A stretch of 64,000 nt of DNA from the NCBI RefSeq assembly GCF_013363975.1, contig NZ_JABWGN010000010.1:248001-312000 (forward strand), given 5' to 3'. Shown in pieces: positions 1-8,617 of this stretch. This DNA is from Nonomuraea montanisoli (GTDB taxonomy: Bacteria; Actinomycetota; Actinomycetes; Streptosporangiales; Streptosporangiaceae). How positions within the stretch are numbered: the first letter of the stretch is position 1; each line of letters begins with the position of its first letter. The position numbers and the translations under genes were made by a program. Below the pieces are notes generated by a model. It saw only the letters and a program-made list of their open reading frames with translations. It ran no database searches and was not told the DNA's origin.

Positions 1-633
1 CGCGAGGCCGAGCAGCCCCGCGTACACCATGCTCTGCGGGCCGGCCGAGGCCCTGATCACGCGCACGATCGACCGGCGCTCGTGCAGGGCGACGGCGCCG
101 CTGACCAGCGCGGCCCGCACGGCGAAGTAGGCGACGCCCGCGATGCCGATGGCGGCCAGGTCGGCCCCGTCGGGCACCCACGGCCGGGCGGGGCTCGGCA
201 CGATCCCGAACACGCCCAGCACCACGGCGGCGGCGGTCAGCGCGAGCGTCGACTGCGCGGTGTTGAACATCACCCGGTGCCAGGCCCGGCGCGTCACCAC
301 CCCGTTGATCGCGACGGCCACGCACTGCATGATCACCGCCACGGGCAGGCCGAAGTGCAGCAGCACGGCGAACGTGAACATCGTCGAGGGATACGTGCCG
401 CCGACCAGGGCCGCCGAGGACACCATCACGGGCCGCAGCTCGCCCAGGATGACCAGGACGGCCAGCACCCAGAACAGGGACGTGCGGGCGAGCTCCACCA
501 TCGGCCCGAGCTCCAGCCGGAGCAGGGACACGGCGAGGGCGGTGAAGCCGATCACGGTGATGCCCGCGAGGTACGCCCACAGGGGCGTGCCGACGCGTGG
601 TCCTGTGTCGCGGGTGTCGGTTGGGTCAGTCAT
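1..633 (-). CDS. Multi-pass membrane protein, N-terminal part (cut by window edge)
   Basis: Reading from the ATG at 633 towards position 1 gives 211 uninterrupted codons beginning MTDPTDTRD, and the gene continues outside the window. The visible part is almost all membrane segments: about six hydrophobic helices with short loops, including a LxLGELRPV turn near residue 68 and a TFxVLLHFGLP stretch near residue 86. This layout resembles the N-terminal sensor module of actinobacterial diguanylate cyclase/phosphodiesterase (GGDEF-EAL) proteins, but no catalytic domain is in the window, so that assignment is an inference. The start is the first in-frame ATG after a non-coding stretch and has no strong ribosome binding site. 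Confidence 0.7.
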   Translation of the reverse strand, partial: MTDPTDTRDTGPRVGTPLWAYLAGITVIGFTALAVSLLRLELGPMVELARTSLFWVLAVLVILGELRPVMVSSAALVGGTYPSTMFTFAVLLHFGLPVAVIMQCVAVAINGVVTRRAWHRVMFNTAQSTLALTAAAVVLGVFGIVPSPARPWVPDGADLAAIGIAGVAYFAVRAALVSGAVALHERRSIVRVIRASAGPQSMVYAGLLGLA

Positions 634-1051
634 CGGTAAACAGAACCCCCATCAGGTCACTATGGGAGGGTACGACCTTTACCCCACTTCGCGAAACCAA
701 GCGCGTACGTTCCGTCACTTCTCCTATCGGACATATGCCCGGAAAGCACACTGCGTAGACAGCATATCGACGCTCTGTGCCTGCGCGCCGAGTTTCAGCC
801 CTTTTGCTACCCATGGATGTGATCTGTTCTTCCGCCGGGCGTGTCGCGGGCGTCGCGACGCGGCGCGTGCGAGGGGCGCGGGGGCAGGTGAGGGGGTGGT
901 CCACCTGAGGATGCGGGGCTTTCGAGACGCGGACCGCGCGAGGACGCGGGCAGCGTGGGGACGCGGACCGCGCGCGGAGACGAGGCGCAGGAGCAAGGGC
1001 AGAGGCGGGCCCAGGTGCTCCCTCCGCCTCAGGCGGCAGCGCGAGCGGCGC
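634..1051. other. Intergenic region with a 15-bp direct repeat
   Basis: No convincing gene lies in these 418 bases between the membrane-protein start and the ligA stop. The sequence GACGCGGACCGCGCG occurs twice, at 926-940 and 960-974, within a purine-rich stretch. The part nearest 633 is less GC-rich and should hold the promoter of the leftward membrane-protein gene. No clear -35/-10 pair was identified. Confidence 0.5.
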
Positions 1052-3241
1052 TTACTCCTCGGGCTTCACCGCCACCTTGGCCGCCGCCTCCGGGCCGTCC
1101 TTGAGGAGGGTCTCGAAGCCCGCCTCGTCCAGGATCGGCACCCCCAAGCTGACCGCCTTGTCGTACTTCGACCCGGCGTTCTCCCCCACGACGACGAACG
1201 AGGTCTTCTTCGAGACCGACCCCGCCACCTTGCCGCCCCGGCTGGTGAGCGCCTCGGCCGCCGTGTCGCGGGTGTAGCCCTCCAGCGTGCCCGTCACCAC
1301 GAACGTGAGCCCGTCGAGGATCTGCGGCCCCTTCTCGGGCGCCGGCTCGTCCTCCATGCGCACCCCCGCCGCGCGCCAGCGTTCGACGATCTCGCGGTGC
1401 CAGTCGACCTGGAACCACTCCCGGATCACCGCGGCCGTGCGGGGCCCGATGTCCTTGACCGCGGCCAGCTCCTCCTCGGAGGCGTTCATGATGGCGTCCA
1501 TCGAGCGCATCTCGGCGGCGAGGTGCTGGGCGGTGGGCGGGCCGATGTGGCGGATCGACAGCGCCACGAGCACCCGCCACAGCGGCACCTGCTTGGCCTG
1601 CTCCAGCGACTCCATGAGCTTGACCGCGTTCTGGCTGGCCTCGCCGCTGAGGTTGGAGAAGAACGAGACGACCTTCTCCTCGCCCGTCTTCGGGTCGATC
1701 TTGGGCAGGCCGCTGTCCATGTCGCGGACCACGGAGCGGATCGGGATGAGCTGGTCGAGCGTCAGGTCGAACAGGTCGGCCTCGGTGCGCACCACCGGCT
1801 CCTGCGGCGGCAGCGGCTGGGTGAGCGCGGTGGCCGCGACGTAGCCGAGGCCGTCGATGTCGAGGGCCTTGCGCCCGGCCGCGAAGTAGACGCGCTCGCG
1901 GATCTGCCCGGGGCAGCCGTGCGCGTTGGGGCAGCGCAGGTCGGCGTCGCCCTCGCGCTCGTAGGCCAGCTCGGTGCCGCACTCGGGGCAGTGCGTGGGC
2001 ATGACGAACTCCCGCTCGGAGCCGTCGCGCAGCGCCGTCACGGGACCGACGATCTCGGGGATGACGTCGCCCGCCTTGCGCAGCACCACGGTGTCGCCGA
2101 TGAGCACGCCCTTCTTGACCACGATCGCGGCGTTGTGCAGCGTGGCCCGCTCGACCGTGGACCCGGCCACGGACACCGGCTCCATCAGCCCGAACGGCGT
2201 GACGCGGCCCGTGCGGCCCACGCCGACCTGGATGTCGCGGAGCTTGGTGTTGACCTCCTCCGGCGGGTACTTGTAGGCGATCGCCCAGCGCGGCGCCCGC
2301 GAGGTGGAGCCCAGCTCCCGCTGGAGCCGGAAGTCGTCGACCTTGACCACCACGCCGTCGATCTCGTACGCGGGGTCGTGCCGGTGCACGTGGTAGTGCT
2401 CGATGAACTCGTCGACCTCGGCCGGGCTGCCCACGACCCGGTACAGGTCGCTCACCGGCAGCCCCAGCTCGCGCAGCCGCTCGTACATCTCGGACTGCGT
2501 GCGCGGCGGGGTGGCGCCCTCCCAGACGCCGACCCCGTGGACGATCATGCGCAGCGGGCGCTGCGCGGTGACGCGCGGGTCCTTCTGCCGCAGCGTGCCG
2601 GCCGCCGAGTTGCGCGGGTTGGCGAACGGCGGCTTGCCCTGCTCGACGAGCTGCTCGTTGAGCGTCGCGAAGTCGGCGACCGGGATGTAGACCTCGCCGC
2701 GCACCTCGACCAGGCTGGGCACGTCGTCGCCCGTGAGCCGGTGCGGCACGCCCTTGATGGTGCGGACGTTGGCCGTCACGTCGTCGCCGGTGCGGCCGTC
2801 GCCGCGGGTCGCGCCGCGCTCCAGCTTGCCGTCGCGGTAGATCAGCGCCACCGCGAGCCCGTCGATCTTGAGCTCCACGAGGTAGGGGGCCGGGTCGCGC
2901 TCGGCGAGCCGCTCGGCGCGCGCCTGCCAGGCCGCCATGTCCGCGGCGTCGAAGGCGTTGTCGAGGCTCTCCATGGGGGCGAGGTGCCGGACCTTGGCGA
3001 AGTCGCCCGAGACCGGCGCGCCCACCTTCTGGGTCGGCGAGTCGGGCGTCTGGAGCGAGGGATGCGCCTCCTCCAGCGCCAGCAGCTCGTTGAACCAGGA
3101 GTCGAACTGGGCGTCGCTGACCGTGGGCTGGTCGAGCACGTAATAGCGCCAGCGGGCCTCTTCCACCAGCTCCGACAGCTCAGCATGGCGCTTCAGCGCC
3201 TCCACCGGCACACCACCGGTCTCGGTGTTCAGCTCGCTCAC
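1052..3241 (-). CDS. ligA: NAD-dependent DNA ligase LigA
   Basis: Joins nicked DNA in replication and repair using NAD+ as adenylate donor. The 729 residues have the full LigA order. After the N-terminal Ia region comes the adenylation domain with the KIDG motif (catalytic Lys125), then an OB fold, a four-cysteine zinc finger around 420-445 (CPEC ... CPNAHGC), helix-hairpin-helix repeats, and a C-terminal BRCT domain around 640-720. Length is slightly above the roughly 670-residue bacterial norm, the extra lying mostly at the C-terminus after the BRCT domain. The start is GTG at 3241, chosen because AGAAAGGAG lies 7 bases upstream. The next gene upstream (MetE-like) is on the same strand, 73 bases away. 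Confidence 0.97.
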   Translation of the reverse strand: MSELNTETGGVPVEALKRHAELSELVEEARWRYYVLDQPTVSDAQFDSWFNELLALEEAHPSLQTPDSPTQKVGAPVSGDFAKVRHLAPMESLDNAFDAADMAAWQARAERLAERDPAPYLVELKIDGLAVALIYRDGKLERGATRGDGRTGDDVTANVRTIKGVPHRLTGDDVPSLVEVRGEVYIPVADFATLNEQLVEQGKPPFANPRNSAAGTLRQKDPRVTAQRPLRMIVHGVGVWEGATPPRTQSEMYERLRELGLPVSDLYRVVGSPAEVDEFIEHYHVHRHDPAYEIDGVVVKVDDFRLQRELGSTSRAPRWAIAYKYPPEEVNTKLRDIQVGVGRTGRVTPFGLMEPVSVAGSTVERATLHNAAIVVKKGVLIGDTVVLRKAGDVIPEIVGPVTALRDGSEREFVMPTHCPECGTELAYEREGDADLRCPNAHGCPGQIRERVYFAAGRKALDIDGLGYVAATALTQPLPPQEPVVRTEADLFDLTLDQLIPIRSVVRDMDSGLPKIDPKTGEEKVVSFFSNLSGEASQNAVKLMESLEQAKQVPLWRVLVALSIRHIGPPTAQHLAAEMRSMDAIMNASEEELAAVKDIGPRTAAVIREWFQVDWHREIVERWRAAGVRMEDEPAPEKGPQILDGLTFVVTGTLEGYTRDTAAEALTSRGGKVAGSVSKKTSFVVVGENAGSKYDKAVSLGVPILDEAGFETLLKDGPEAAAKVAVKPEE

Positions 3242-3314
3242 GCCGGAACTCCTTTCTCACGACCCCTGGGAGAACGCTATCGCCGCGCACCGACAAGATT
3301 GGCCAGGTGAGAGG

Positions 3315-4304
3315 TCATCCGGCGGCCCCGGCCTCCGGATCCTCGCTGAGCACGCGGGCCGCCTTGCGGCAGGCCGCCAGGGCCGCCCTCGCGTACGCCG
3401 GAGAGGCGCCCGCCAGCCCGCAGGACGGCGTCAGCACCACCTGCTCCGCCAGCCGCTCGGCCGCGAACCCGAGGCGGCGCCACAGCTCCAGCGCGGGCTT
3501 GGCGACGACGCCCGCGCCGGGCAGCCGCGTGTCGGTGCCGGGCACCACGCCGAGGAGCAGCAGCAGTCCCGCCTCCACGGCCTCGCCGACCGCCTCCTCA
3601 TCGCGCCGCCGGACCAGCGAGGCGTCCACGGAGACGCCGCGCACGCCCGCTCTGCGCAGCACGTCGTACGGCACGGACGGCGCGCAGCAGTGGACGATCG
3701 GCGACGGGAACCCGCGCAGCGACTCCTCCACCCGCCACTCCTCCACGGCGGGCAGCCGCCCGAAGCCCGAGGCGGTCGGCACAGTGCCGGCCAGCGCCCC
3801 CGGCAGGCCCGGCTCGTCGAGCTGGAGCACCACCTCGGTGACGCCGGGAAGGCGCCGCCGCACCTCCGCGACGTGGTCGGCCACGCCCTGCGCGAGGGAC
3901 TCGGTCAGGTCGCGCACCGCGCCGTGGTCGGACAGCACCTTGTCGCCGTGCCGCAGCTCCAGCCCGCCGGCCAGCGTCCACGGCCCGCACACCTGCACCT
4001 TCAGCGGCCCCTCGTAGGCGTGCCCGACCTCCTCGAGGCCGTCGAGGTCACGCCTGAGGTGGTCGACGGCCCGCTGATGATCGCGCCCAGGGCGCCCGGT
4101 CAGCCGCCATCCGGACGGCTGCACCTCCACCGGCAGGTCGATCAGCAGCCCCGCCGTACGGCCGATCATGTCGGCGCCCACGCCCCGCCCCGGCAGCTCC
4201 GGCAGGTACGGCAGCCCCGGCACTTCGCCGAACACGACCCGCGCCGCCTCAAGGTGATCCTGGCCCGGATGCGACCCGACCCCGGTGGCCTCCCACGTCA
4301 ACAT
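3315..4304 (-). CDS. MetE-like (cobalamin-independent methionine synthase family) protein
   Basis: A 329-residue protein matching only the C-terminal catalytic half of MetE (full MetE is about 750 residues). Visible family motifs are LQLDEP near residue 162, a His-Cys-Cys segment (VHCCAPS) near 205, and LTPSCGLAG near 290, which match the positions of the MetE zinc and substrate residues. Methyl transfer to homocysteine or a related thiol is plausible, but such short actinobacterial homologues are uncharacterised and the methyl donor cannot be told from sequence. It lies upstream of ligA on the same strand. It is divergent from the MBL gene, with start codons only 23 bases apart. The ATG at 4304 has no ribosome binding site but a TACGCT hexamer six bases upstream, which suggests a leaderless mRNA. 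Confidence 0.8.
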   Translation of the reverse strand: MLTWEATGVGSHPGQDHLEAARVVFGEVPGLPYLPELPGRGVGADMIGRTAGLLIDLPVEVQPSGWRLTGRPGRDHQRAVDHLRRDLDGLEEVGHAYEGPLKVQVCGPWTLAGGLELRHGDKVLSDHGAVRDLTESLAQGVADHVAEVRRRLPGVTEVVLQLDEPGLPGALAGTVPTASGFGRLPAVEEWRVEESLRGFPSPIVHCCAPSVPYDVLRRAGVRGVSVDASLVRRRDEEAVGEAVEAGLLLLLGVVPGTDTRLPGAGVVAKPALELWRRLGFAAERLAEQVVLTPSCGLAGASPAYARAALAACRKAARVLSEDPEAGAAG

Positions 4305-4327
4305 GGGACAAGCGTAGGCTCTCCAAG
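4305..4327. promoter_or_regulatory. Compact divergent promoter with overlapping -10 elements
   Basis: Only 23 bases separate the two divergent start codons. On the plus strand TAGGCT (4315-4320) lies seven bases before the ATG at 4328. On the minus strand TACGCT (4316-4311) lies six bases before the ATG at 4304. Both fit the actinobacterial TANNNT -10 pattern and share two base pairs, so both genes could be transcribed from their own start codon, perhaps mutually exclusively. The promoter calls are inferences. Confidence 0.5.
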
Positions 4328-4960
4328 ATGAGGCTCATCAAGTACGGCCACGCGTGCTGGCGACTGGAGAAGGACGGCAAGGTCCTCGTCATCGACCCGG
4401 GGGTCTTCAGCGAGGTCGAGGCGCTGGACGGCGCCGACGCGGTGCTCATCACGCATCAGCATGCCGACCATCTCGATCCCGAACGGTTGCGGTCGGCACC
4501 CGCCGACCTGGAGGTCTGGACGTGCGAGGCGGTCGCCGGCGACCTGGCGGAGGTGCCGGTCAAGGTGCAGACGGTGCGCCATGGCGACGCGTTCGAGGTG
4601 GCGGGGTTCGGGGTGAGGACGTTCGGCGAGTGGCACGCGGCGAACCATCCCGACATGCCGGTCGTGGAGAACGTCGGGTTCATGATCGACGACCAGGTGT
4701 TCTACCCGGGTGACGCGCTGACGGTGCCCGAGGTGGAGGTGCCGACGCTGCTGGTGCCCACCACGGCGCCCTGGCTGAGGCTGCCGGCCATGGTCGAGTA
4801 CCTGCGCACGATCCGGCCGGCGCGGGCGTACTCGACGCATGACGCGCTGTACAGCGAGGTGGGGCTGGGGTTGCTGGACACCTGGCTCAAGCTGGAGGCC
4901 GACAAGCAGGGCGCCGACATCCGGCGCGTCCCCGTCGGCGAGTCGGTCGAGCTGGCCTGA
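4328..4960 (+). CDS. MBL-fold metal-dependent hydrolase
   Basis: A 210-residue stand-alone metallo-beta-lactamase-fold protein, close in layout to the short UlaG/RomA-like hydrolases. It opens with MRLIKYGHACWRLE, typical of the family's first strands. It carries the metal-binding HxHxDH motif as HQHADH near residues 43-48, a conserved histidine in GEWHAANHP near 102, an aspartate in YPGD near 136, and a late histidine in STHDALYSE near 176. The substrate is unknown. It is cytoplasmic, with no signal sequence. It probably has a leaderless mRNA from the divergent promoter shared with the MetE-like gene, and is followed by a hairpin at 4987-5008. Confidence 0.88.
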   Translation: MRLIKYGHACWRLEKDGKVLVIDPGVFSEVEALDGADAVLITHQHADHLDPERLRSAPADLEVWTCEAVAGDLAEVPVKVQTVRHGDAFEVAGFGVRTFGEWHAANHPDMPVVENVGFMIDDQVFYPGDALTVPEVEVPTLLVPTTAPWLRLPAMVEYLRTIRPARAYSTHDALYSEVGLGLLDTWLKLEADKQGADIRRVPVGESVELA

Positions 4961-4986
4961 CGCCGGGGCGGCCGCGGAGGAGTCGA

Positions 4987-5008
4987 GCCGCCCTGACGCC
5001 AGGGCGGC
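4987..5008. terminator. Hairpin between convergent genes
   Basis: A perfect 8-bp stem, GCCGCCCT at 4987-4994 and AGGGCGGC at 5001-5008, with a six-base loop. It lies between the stop of the rightward MBL gene and the stop of leftward mnmA, so it could serve both. There is no T-run, as is common in high-GC actinomycetes. Variants of the neighbouring GGCCGCGGAG motif recur nearby. Confidence 0.5.
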
Positions 5009-5040
5009 CGCGGAGAAACGGTCAGGCCGCGGAGGGGCGG

Positions 5041-6099
5041 TCAGGCCGCGTGGGCGATCGTGGCGCTGCCGATGACGGTCGCGCCCGAGTAGAGCACCGC
5101 GGCCTGACCCGCGGCGACCCCCGTGGCCGGCCGGTCGAGCTCGACGCGCAGCCCGTCGCCGGTCTCCTCGAAGCGGCACCCGTACACCTCGCCGTGCGCG
5201 CGGAGCTGGACGCTCAGGTCGTCGAGGCTCGACGGGCCGTTCCAGACCGGACGGACGCACGTGATCGTCGTGACCTCCAGCGCCGAACGCGGCCCCACGG
5301 TGACCGTGTTGGACACCGGCTCGATCGACAGCACGTAGCGCGGCCTGCCGTCGGCGGCCGGCCGGTCGATGCGCAGGCCCTTGCGCTGGCCCACCGTGAA
5401 CCCGTGGGCCCCCTGGTGGCTGCCCACCACCTCGCCCGCCTGGTCGACGATCGGCCCCTCGGCGGCGCCCAGCCGCCCGGCCAGGAAGCCTCGGGTGTCG
5501 CCGTCGGCGATGAAGCAGATGTCGTGGCTGTCGGGCTTGTCGGCGACGGTCAGGCCGCGCCGGGCCGCCTCCTCGCGCACCTCGGCCTTGGTGGAGTCGC
5601 CCAGCGGGAAGATCGCGTGGCTGAGCTGTTCGCGGGTGAGCACGCCCAGCACGTACGACTGGTCCTTGGCCTGGTCGACGCTGCGCGAGAGCACGCCGTC
5701 GACGAGCCTGGCGTGGTGGCCGGTCGCCACGGCGTCGAACCCGAGCGCCAGCGCCCGGTCGAGCACCGCCGCGAACTTGATCTTCTCGTTGCACCGCAGG
5801 CACGGGTTGGGCGTGCGACCCGCGGCGTACTCGGCGACGAAGTCCTCGACCACGTCGCGCTGGAAGCGCTCGGCCATGTCCCAGATGTAGAACGGGATGC
5901 CGATCACGTCGGCGGCGCGGCGCGCGTCACGCGAGTCCTCGATCGTGCAGCAGCCCCGGGCTCCCGTGCGATGGGATTGGGGGTTGGCCGACAGGGCGAG
6001 ATGGACACCGGTGACATCGTGACCGGCCTCGGCGATCCGCGCGGCGGCCACGGCTGAGTCGACGCCGCCCGACATGGCGGCAAGCACACGCAATCCCAT
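5041..6099 (-). CDS. mnmA: tRNA-specific 2-thiouridylase MnmA
   Basis: Adds sulfur to uridine-34 of Lys, Glu and Gln tRNAs, using ATP to activate the base and persulfide sulfur from a cysteine desulfurase. The 352-residue protein has the PP-loop SGGVDS at 10-15, the catalytic cysteine in NPCLRC (Cys101), a second conserved cysteine in HDICFI (Cys196), and the C-terminal central and beta-barrel domains with VGQRKGL. The reading frame stays open upstream, but homology begins at MGLRVLAAMSGG, so the ATG at 6099 is the start. TACGCT lies nine bases before it. A cysteine desulfurase, the likely sulfur source, is encoded nearby on the same strand at 7401-8564, with one opposite-strand gene between. 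Confidence 0.96.
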   Translation of the reverse strand: MGLRVLAAMSGGVDSAVAAARIAEAGHDVTGVHLALSANPQSHRTGARGCCTIEDSRDARRAADVIGIPFYIWDMAERFQRDVVEDFVAEYAAGRTPNPCLRCNEKIKFAAVLDRALALGFDAVATGHHARLVDGVLSRSVDQAKDQSYVLGVLTREQLSHAIFPLGDSTKAEVREEAARRGLTVADKPDSHDICFIADGDTRGFLAGRLGAAEGPIVDQAGEVVGSHQGAHGFTVGQRKGLRIDRPAADGRPRYVLSIEPVSNTVTVGPRSALEVTTITCVRPVWNGPSSLDDLSVQLRAHGEVYGCRFEETGDGLRVELDRPATGVAAGQAAVLYSGATVIGSATIAHAA

Positions 6100-6223
6100 G
6101 ACGTTCCAAGCGTACTGTCCGATGGGGAGTGGGCCTCGCGGCCGGTGCGGCCCGGCCATGTCCTGGAGCCCCCGGCCGGGGTGAGGGCGCGGGCACGCCC
6201 GCGGTCTGGAAGGATTCACGGCT

Positions 6224-7297
6224 ATGCGACTGTTCGAGCGCCTGGGCGGCGAGGACGGTATCGGCGGGACGGGCGGGCAGCGTGACCGCGTGTCCGCGTT
6301 CTGGGCGTGGTGGCAGGAGACGCGGCCCCGCGTCGACTCCCGGATGGCCGCCGACGACATCCACGGCATGGCGCAACTGGTCGACCGCGCCGTGTGGGCG
6401 CTCCACCCCGATCTGAAGTGGGAGCTCGCCCCCGGCAAGGAGGCGGCGCACGCCCTGGTGGTGACCGCCGCGGGCGACGCCGAGCTGCGGCCCCTGGCCC
6501 ACCGCTGGGCCGCGGCGGCGCCGGAGGGCGACCTGGTGTGGGAGTTCCACCCGTCGCGGCAGGCCGACCCGCGGGCGACGGAGCGCACGGTCAGGGTGGA
6601 CGAGGACACGCTCAAACTGGACAAGCTGACGCTCGGGCTGCGGGTGCCGCGTGACGGCTCGCGCGTCGACGTCTTGGCCTACCATCCGGCCTTCGCCGAC
6701 CTCGACGAGATCGACCGGATGGACGCGACGCTGATCGCCCTCGACTGGCTGCTGGGCGAGGACGAGGTGGCGCGCTGGGTGGGCGAGATCACCCCGGTGA
6801 CGTTCGAGCCGATCGACGCGGTGGCCGCCGCGCACCTGCCGGCCGTGGTGGCCGACCTGGCGGCGGACCTCGCGCCCGGCGCGGGCGAGGAGCAGTGGGC
6901 GCTGCTGGAGGGGCTCACGGGCAGCGGCACGCCGCTGACCGCGGCCGCCCGCCATCCGCTGCGGCCGGTGGACCATCCGCTGTTCGACCAGCACGTGGCG
7001 ATCACGCTGCCGTACCGGCACCGCGACGAGGGCGGCCTGCCCACCGGCGACTCGGTCACCGCGCTGACCGCCTTCGACGAACGGCTGTTCGCGGGGCTGC
7101 TCGACCGGCGGGAGACGGCCCTGCTGGCCGTCCACGTGAGCGCCGAGGGGCTGCGGTTCTACCACCTGTACGCCGACCCGGACGGCGACACCGCCGCCTG
7201 GGCCAAGGAGCTGGCCAAGGGATGGAACGAGGGCAAGGCGGGGCTGGCGGTGACGGCCGACCCGGCCTGGACCGCGGTCGCCCACTTTCTCACCTGA
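6224..7297 (+). CDS. Uncharacterised protein, DUF695-like C-terminal region
   Basis: A 357-residue soluble protein of unknown function. It is rich in acidic residues and tryptophan (FWAWWQETRP near residue 26). The C-terminal third (about 260-357, from ITLPYRHRDEGGLPT to the end) has the look of the DUF695 family seen in many actinobacteria; this is recognition by eye and tentative. The ATG at 6224 follows GGAAGGA with a spacing of about nine. It sits between mnmA and the cysteine desulfurase gene but on the opposite strand, so it is not part of a shared transcript. Confidence 0.75.
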   Translation: MRLFERLGGEDGIGGTGGQRDRVSAFWAWWQETRPRVDSRMAADDIHGMAQLVDRAVWALHPDLKWELAPGKEAAHALVVTAAGDAELRPLAHRWAAAAPEGDLVWEFHPSRQADPRATERTVRVDEDTLKLDKLTLGLRVPRDGSRVDVLAYHPAFADLDEIDRMDATLIALDWLLGEDEVARWVGEITPVTFEPIDAVAAAHLPAVVADLAADLAPGAGEEQWALLEGLTGSGTPLTAAARHPLRPVDHPLFDQHVAITLPYRHRDEGGLPTGDSVTALTAFDERLFAGLLDRRETALLAVHVSAEGLRFYHLYADPDGDTAAWAKELAKGWNEGKAGLAVTADPAWTAVAHFLT

Positions 7298-7312
7298 ACA
7301 GCACCGGAGGAC

Positions 7313-7392
7313 CTGAACCGCGCCTGAGGGAGCTGAACCGCGCCCGAGGGAGCTGAACCGCGCCCGAGGGACCTGATGAACCGCGCCGGAGG
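7313..7392. repeat. Short 20-bp tandem repeat between convergent genes
   Basis: Three head-to-tail 20-bp units with consensus CTGAACCGCGCCYGAGGGAS at 7313-7332, 7333-7352 and 7353-7372, followed by a fourth, diverged unit carrying an inserted ATG triplet (7373-7392). The array fills the gap between the convergent stops at 7297 and 7401. The first unit starts right after a related GGAGGACCTGAACC sequence. Confidence 0.8.
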
Positions 7393-7400
7393 GTCGGCGG

Positions 7401-8564
7401 TCAGCCCAGACCGGCGCGGCGGGCGCGTTCGACGGCCGTGGGCAGCACCTCGACGAGCCGGTCCACGTCGTCACGCGTCGAGGTGTGCCCCAGCGAGAAC
7501 CTGAGGGAGCCGCGCGCCGACACCGCGTCGGCGCCCATGGCCAGCAGCACGTGGGACGGCTGGGCCACGCCCGCCGAGCAGGCCGAACCGGTCGAGCACT
7601 CCACGCCCTTGGCGTCGAGCAGCATGAGCAGCGCGTCACCCTCGCAGCCGGGGAACGAGAAGTGGGCGTTGCCCGGCAGCCGCTCGGCGGGGTCTCCGTT
7701 GAGCACCACGTCGGGCACGGCCTCGCGGACGCGCCGGATCAGGTCGTCGCGCAGCTCCGTCAGCCGTAGCCGCTGGCTCTCCTGCTCCTTGACCGCGACC
7801 CGCACCGCGGCGGCGAAGCCCGCGATGGCGGGCGCGTCGAGCGTGCCGGAGCGCACGTCGCGCTCCTGGCCGCCGCCGTGCTGGACGGGGACCGGCGTCA
7901 GGCCGCGCGCCAGCAGCAGCGCGCCCACCCCGACCGGGCCGCCGATCTTGTGGCCGCTGACGGTGACCGCGTCGGCTCCCGACGCGGCGAACGACACCGG
8001 GAGCTGGCCGACCGCCTGCACCGCGTCGGTGTGGAACGGGATGCCGTGGTCGCGCGCCACCGCGGCGAGCACGTGGACCGGATGGACGGTGCCGACCTCG
8101 TTGTTGGCCCACATGACGCTGACCAGGGCGACGTCGTCCGGGTCGCGGTCGATGGCGGCGCGCAGCGCGTCGGGCCGGACGCGGCCGAGCTCGTCGACGG
8201 GCAGGAGCTCCACCTGGGCGCCCTGCGTGTCGGCCAGCCAGTGGGCGGGGTCGAGGACGCCGTGGTGCTCGACGGAGCTGACCAGGACGCGGCGGCGCGG
8301 GGCGCGCGCCCAGTAGAGACCCTTGACGGCGAGGTTGTCGGCCTCGGTGCCGCCGGAGGTGAACACCACCTCACTCGGCCGGGCGCCCAGCGCGTCGGCG
8401 ATGCTCTCGCGCGCCTCCTCGACGACCCGGCGCGCCCGGCGGCCCGCCGCGTGCAGCGACGAGGCGTTGCCGACCTGGCCGAGCTGCTCCGTCATGGCCT
8501 CGATCGCCTCGGGAAGCATCGGCGTGGTCGCAGCGTGATCAAGGTAGGCCGACGGTCTGCTCAC
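7401..8564 (-). CDS. Cysteine desulfurase (NifS/IscS-like)
   Basis: A PLP enzyme that removes sulfur from cysteine and carries it as a persulfide for thio-tRNA or Fe-S synthesis. The 387 residues begin YLDHAATTP. The PLP lysine is in SGHKIGGP (Lys206), cofactor-binding histidines are in EHHGVLDP (about 100), and the catalytic cysteine is in STGSACSAG (Cys328). The longer active-site loop suits the NifS/IscS group. The closeness of mnmA suggests it feeds tRNA thiolation. The start is GTG at 8564, without a Shine-Dalgarno but with TACCCT six bases upstream, suggesting a leaderless mRNA. The upstream region carries the palindrome at 8588-8611, so the divergent TetR may also control this gene. 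Confidence 0.95.
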   Translation of the reverse strand: MSRPSAYLDHAATTPMLPEAIEAMTEQLGQVGNASSLHAAGRRARRVVEEARESIADALGARPSEVVFTSGGTEADNLAVKGLYWARAPRRRVLVSSVEHHGVLDPAHWLADTQGAQVELLPVDELGRVRPDALRAAIDRDPDDVALVSVMWANNEVGTVHPVHVLAAVARDHGIPFHTDAVQAVGQLPVSFAASGADAVTVSGHKIGGPVGVGALLLARGLTPVPVQHGGGQERDVRSGTLDAPAIAGFAAAVRVAVKEQESQRLRLTELRDDLIRRVREAVPDVVLNGDPAERLPGNAHFSFPGCEGDALLMLLDAKGVECSTGSACSAGVAQPSHVLLAMGADAVSARGSLRFSLGHTSTRDDVDRLVEVLPTAVERARRAGLG

Positions 8565-8587
8565 CCGCCAAGGGTATCTCGTTTGCC

Positions 8588-8611
8588 ACTGTACCGTCCG
8601 GACGGTACAGT
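8588..8611. promoter_or_regulatory. Perfect 24-bp palindromic operator, probably for the adjacent TetR
   Basis: The half-site ACTGTACCGTCC is followed immediately by its exact reverse complement, giving a 24-bp dyad with no spacer. It lies between divergent start codons at 8564 and 8618. Its right arm includes TACAGT (8606-8611), the likely -10 of tetR six bases before its ATG. Its left arm falls about 24-47 bases upstream of the desulfurase start, in the -35 zone. This is the classic position of a TetR autoregulatory operator. Binding itself is inferred. Confidence 0.75.
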
Positions 8612-8617
8612 AGTGGC

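Noticed and set aside
143..3310. A 1055-codon rightward open frame opposite ligA
   Set aside because: It is antisense to an unmistakable LigA. Its protein is Arg/Val/His/Gly low-complexity sequence without family motifs, as expected for reverse frames of very GC-rich genes.
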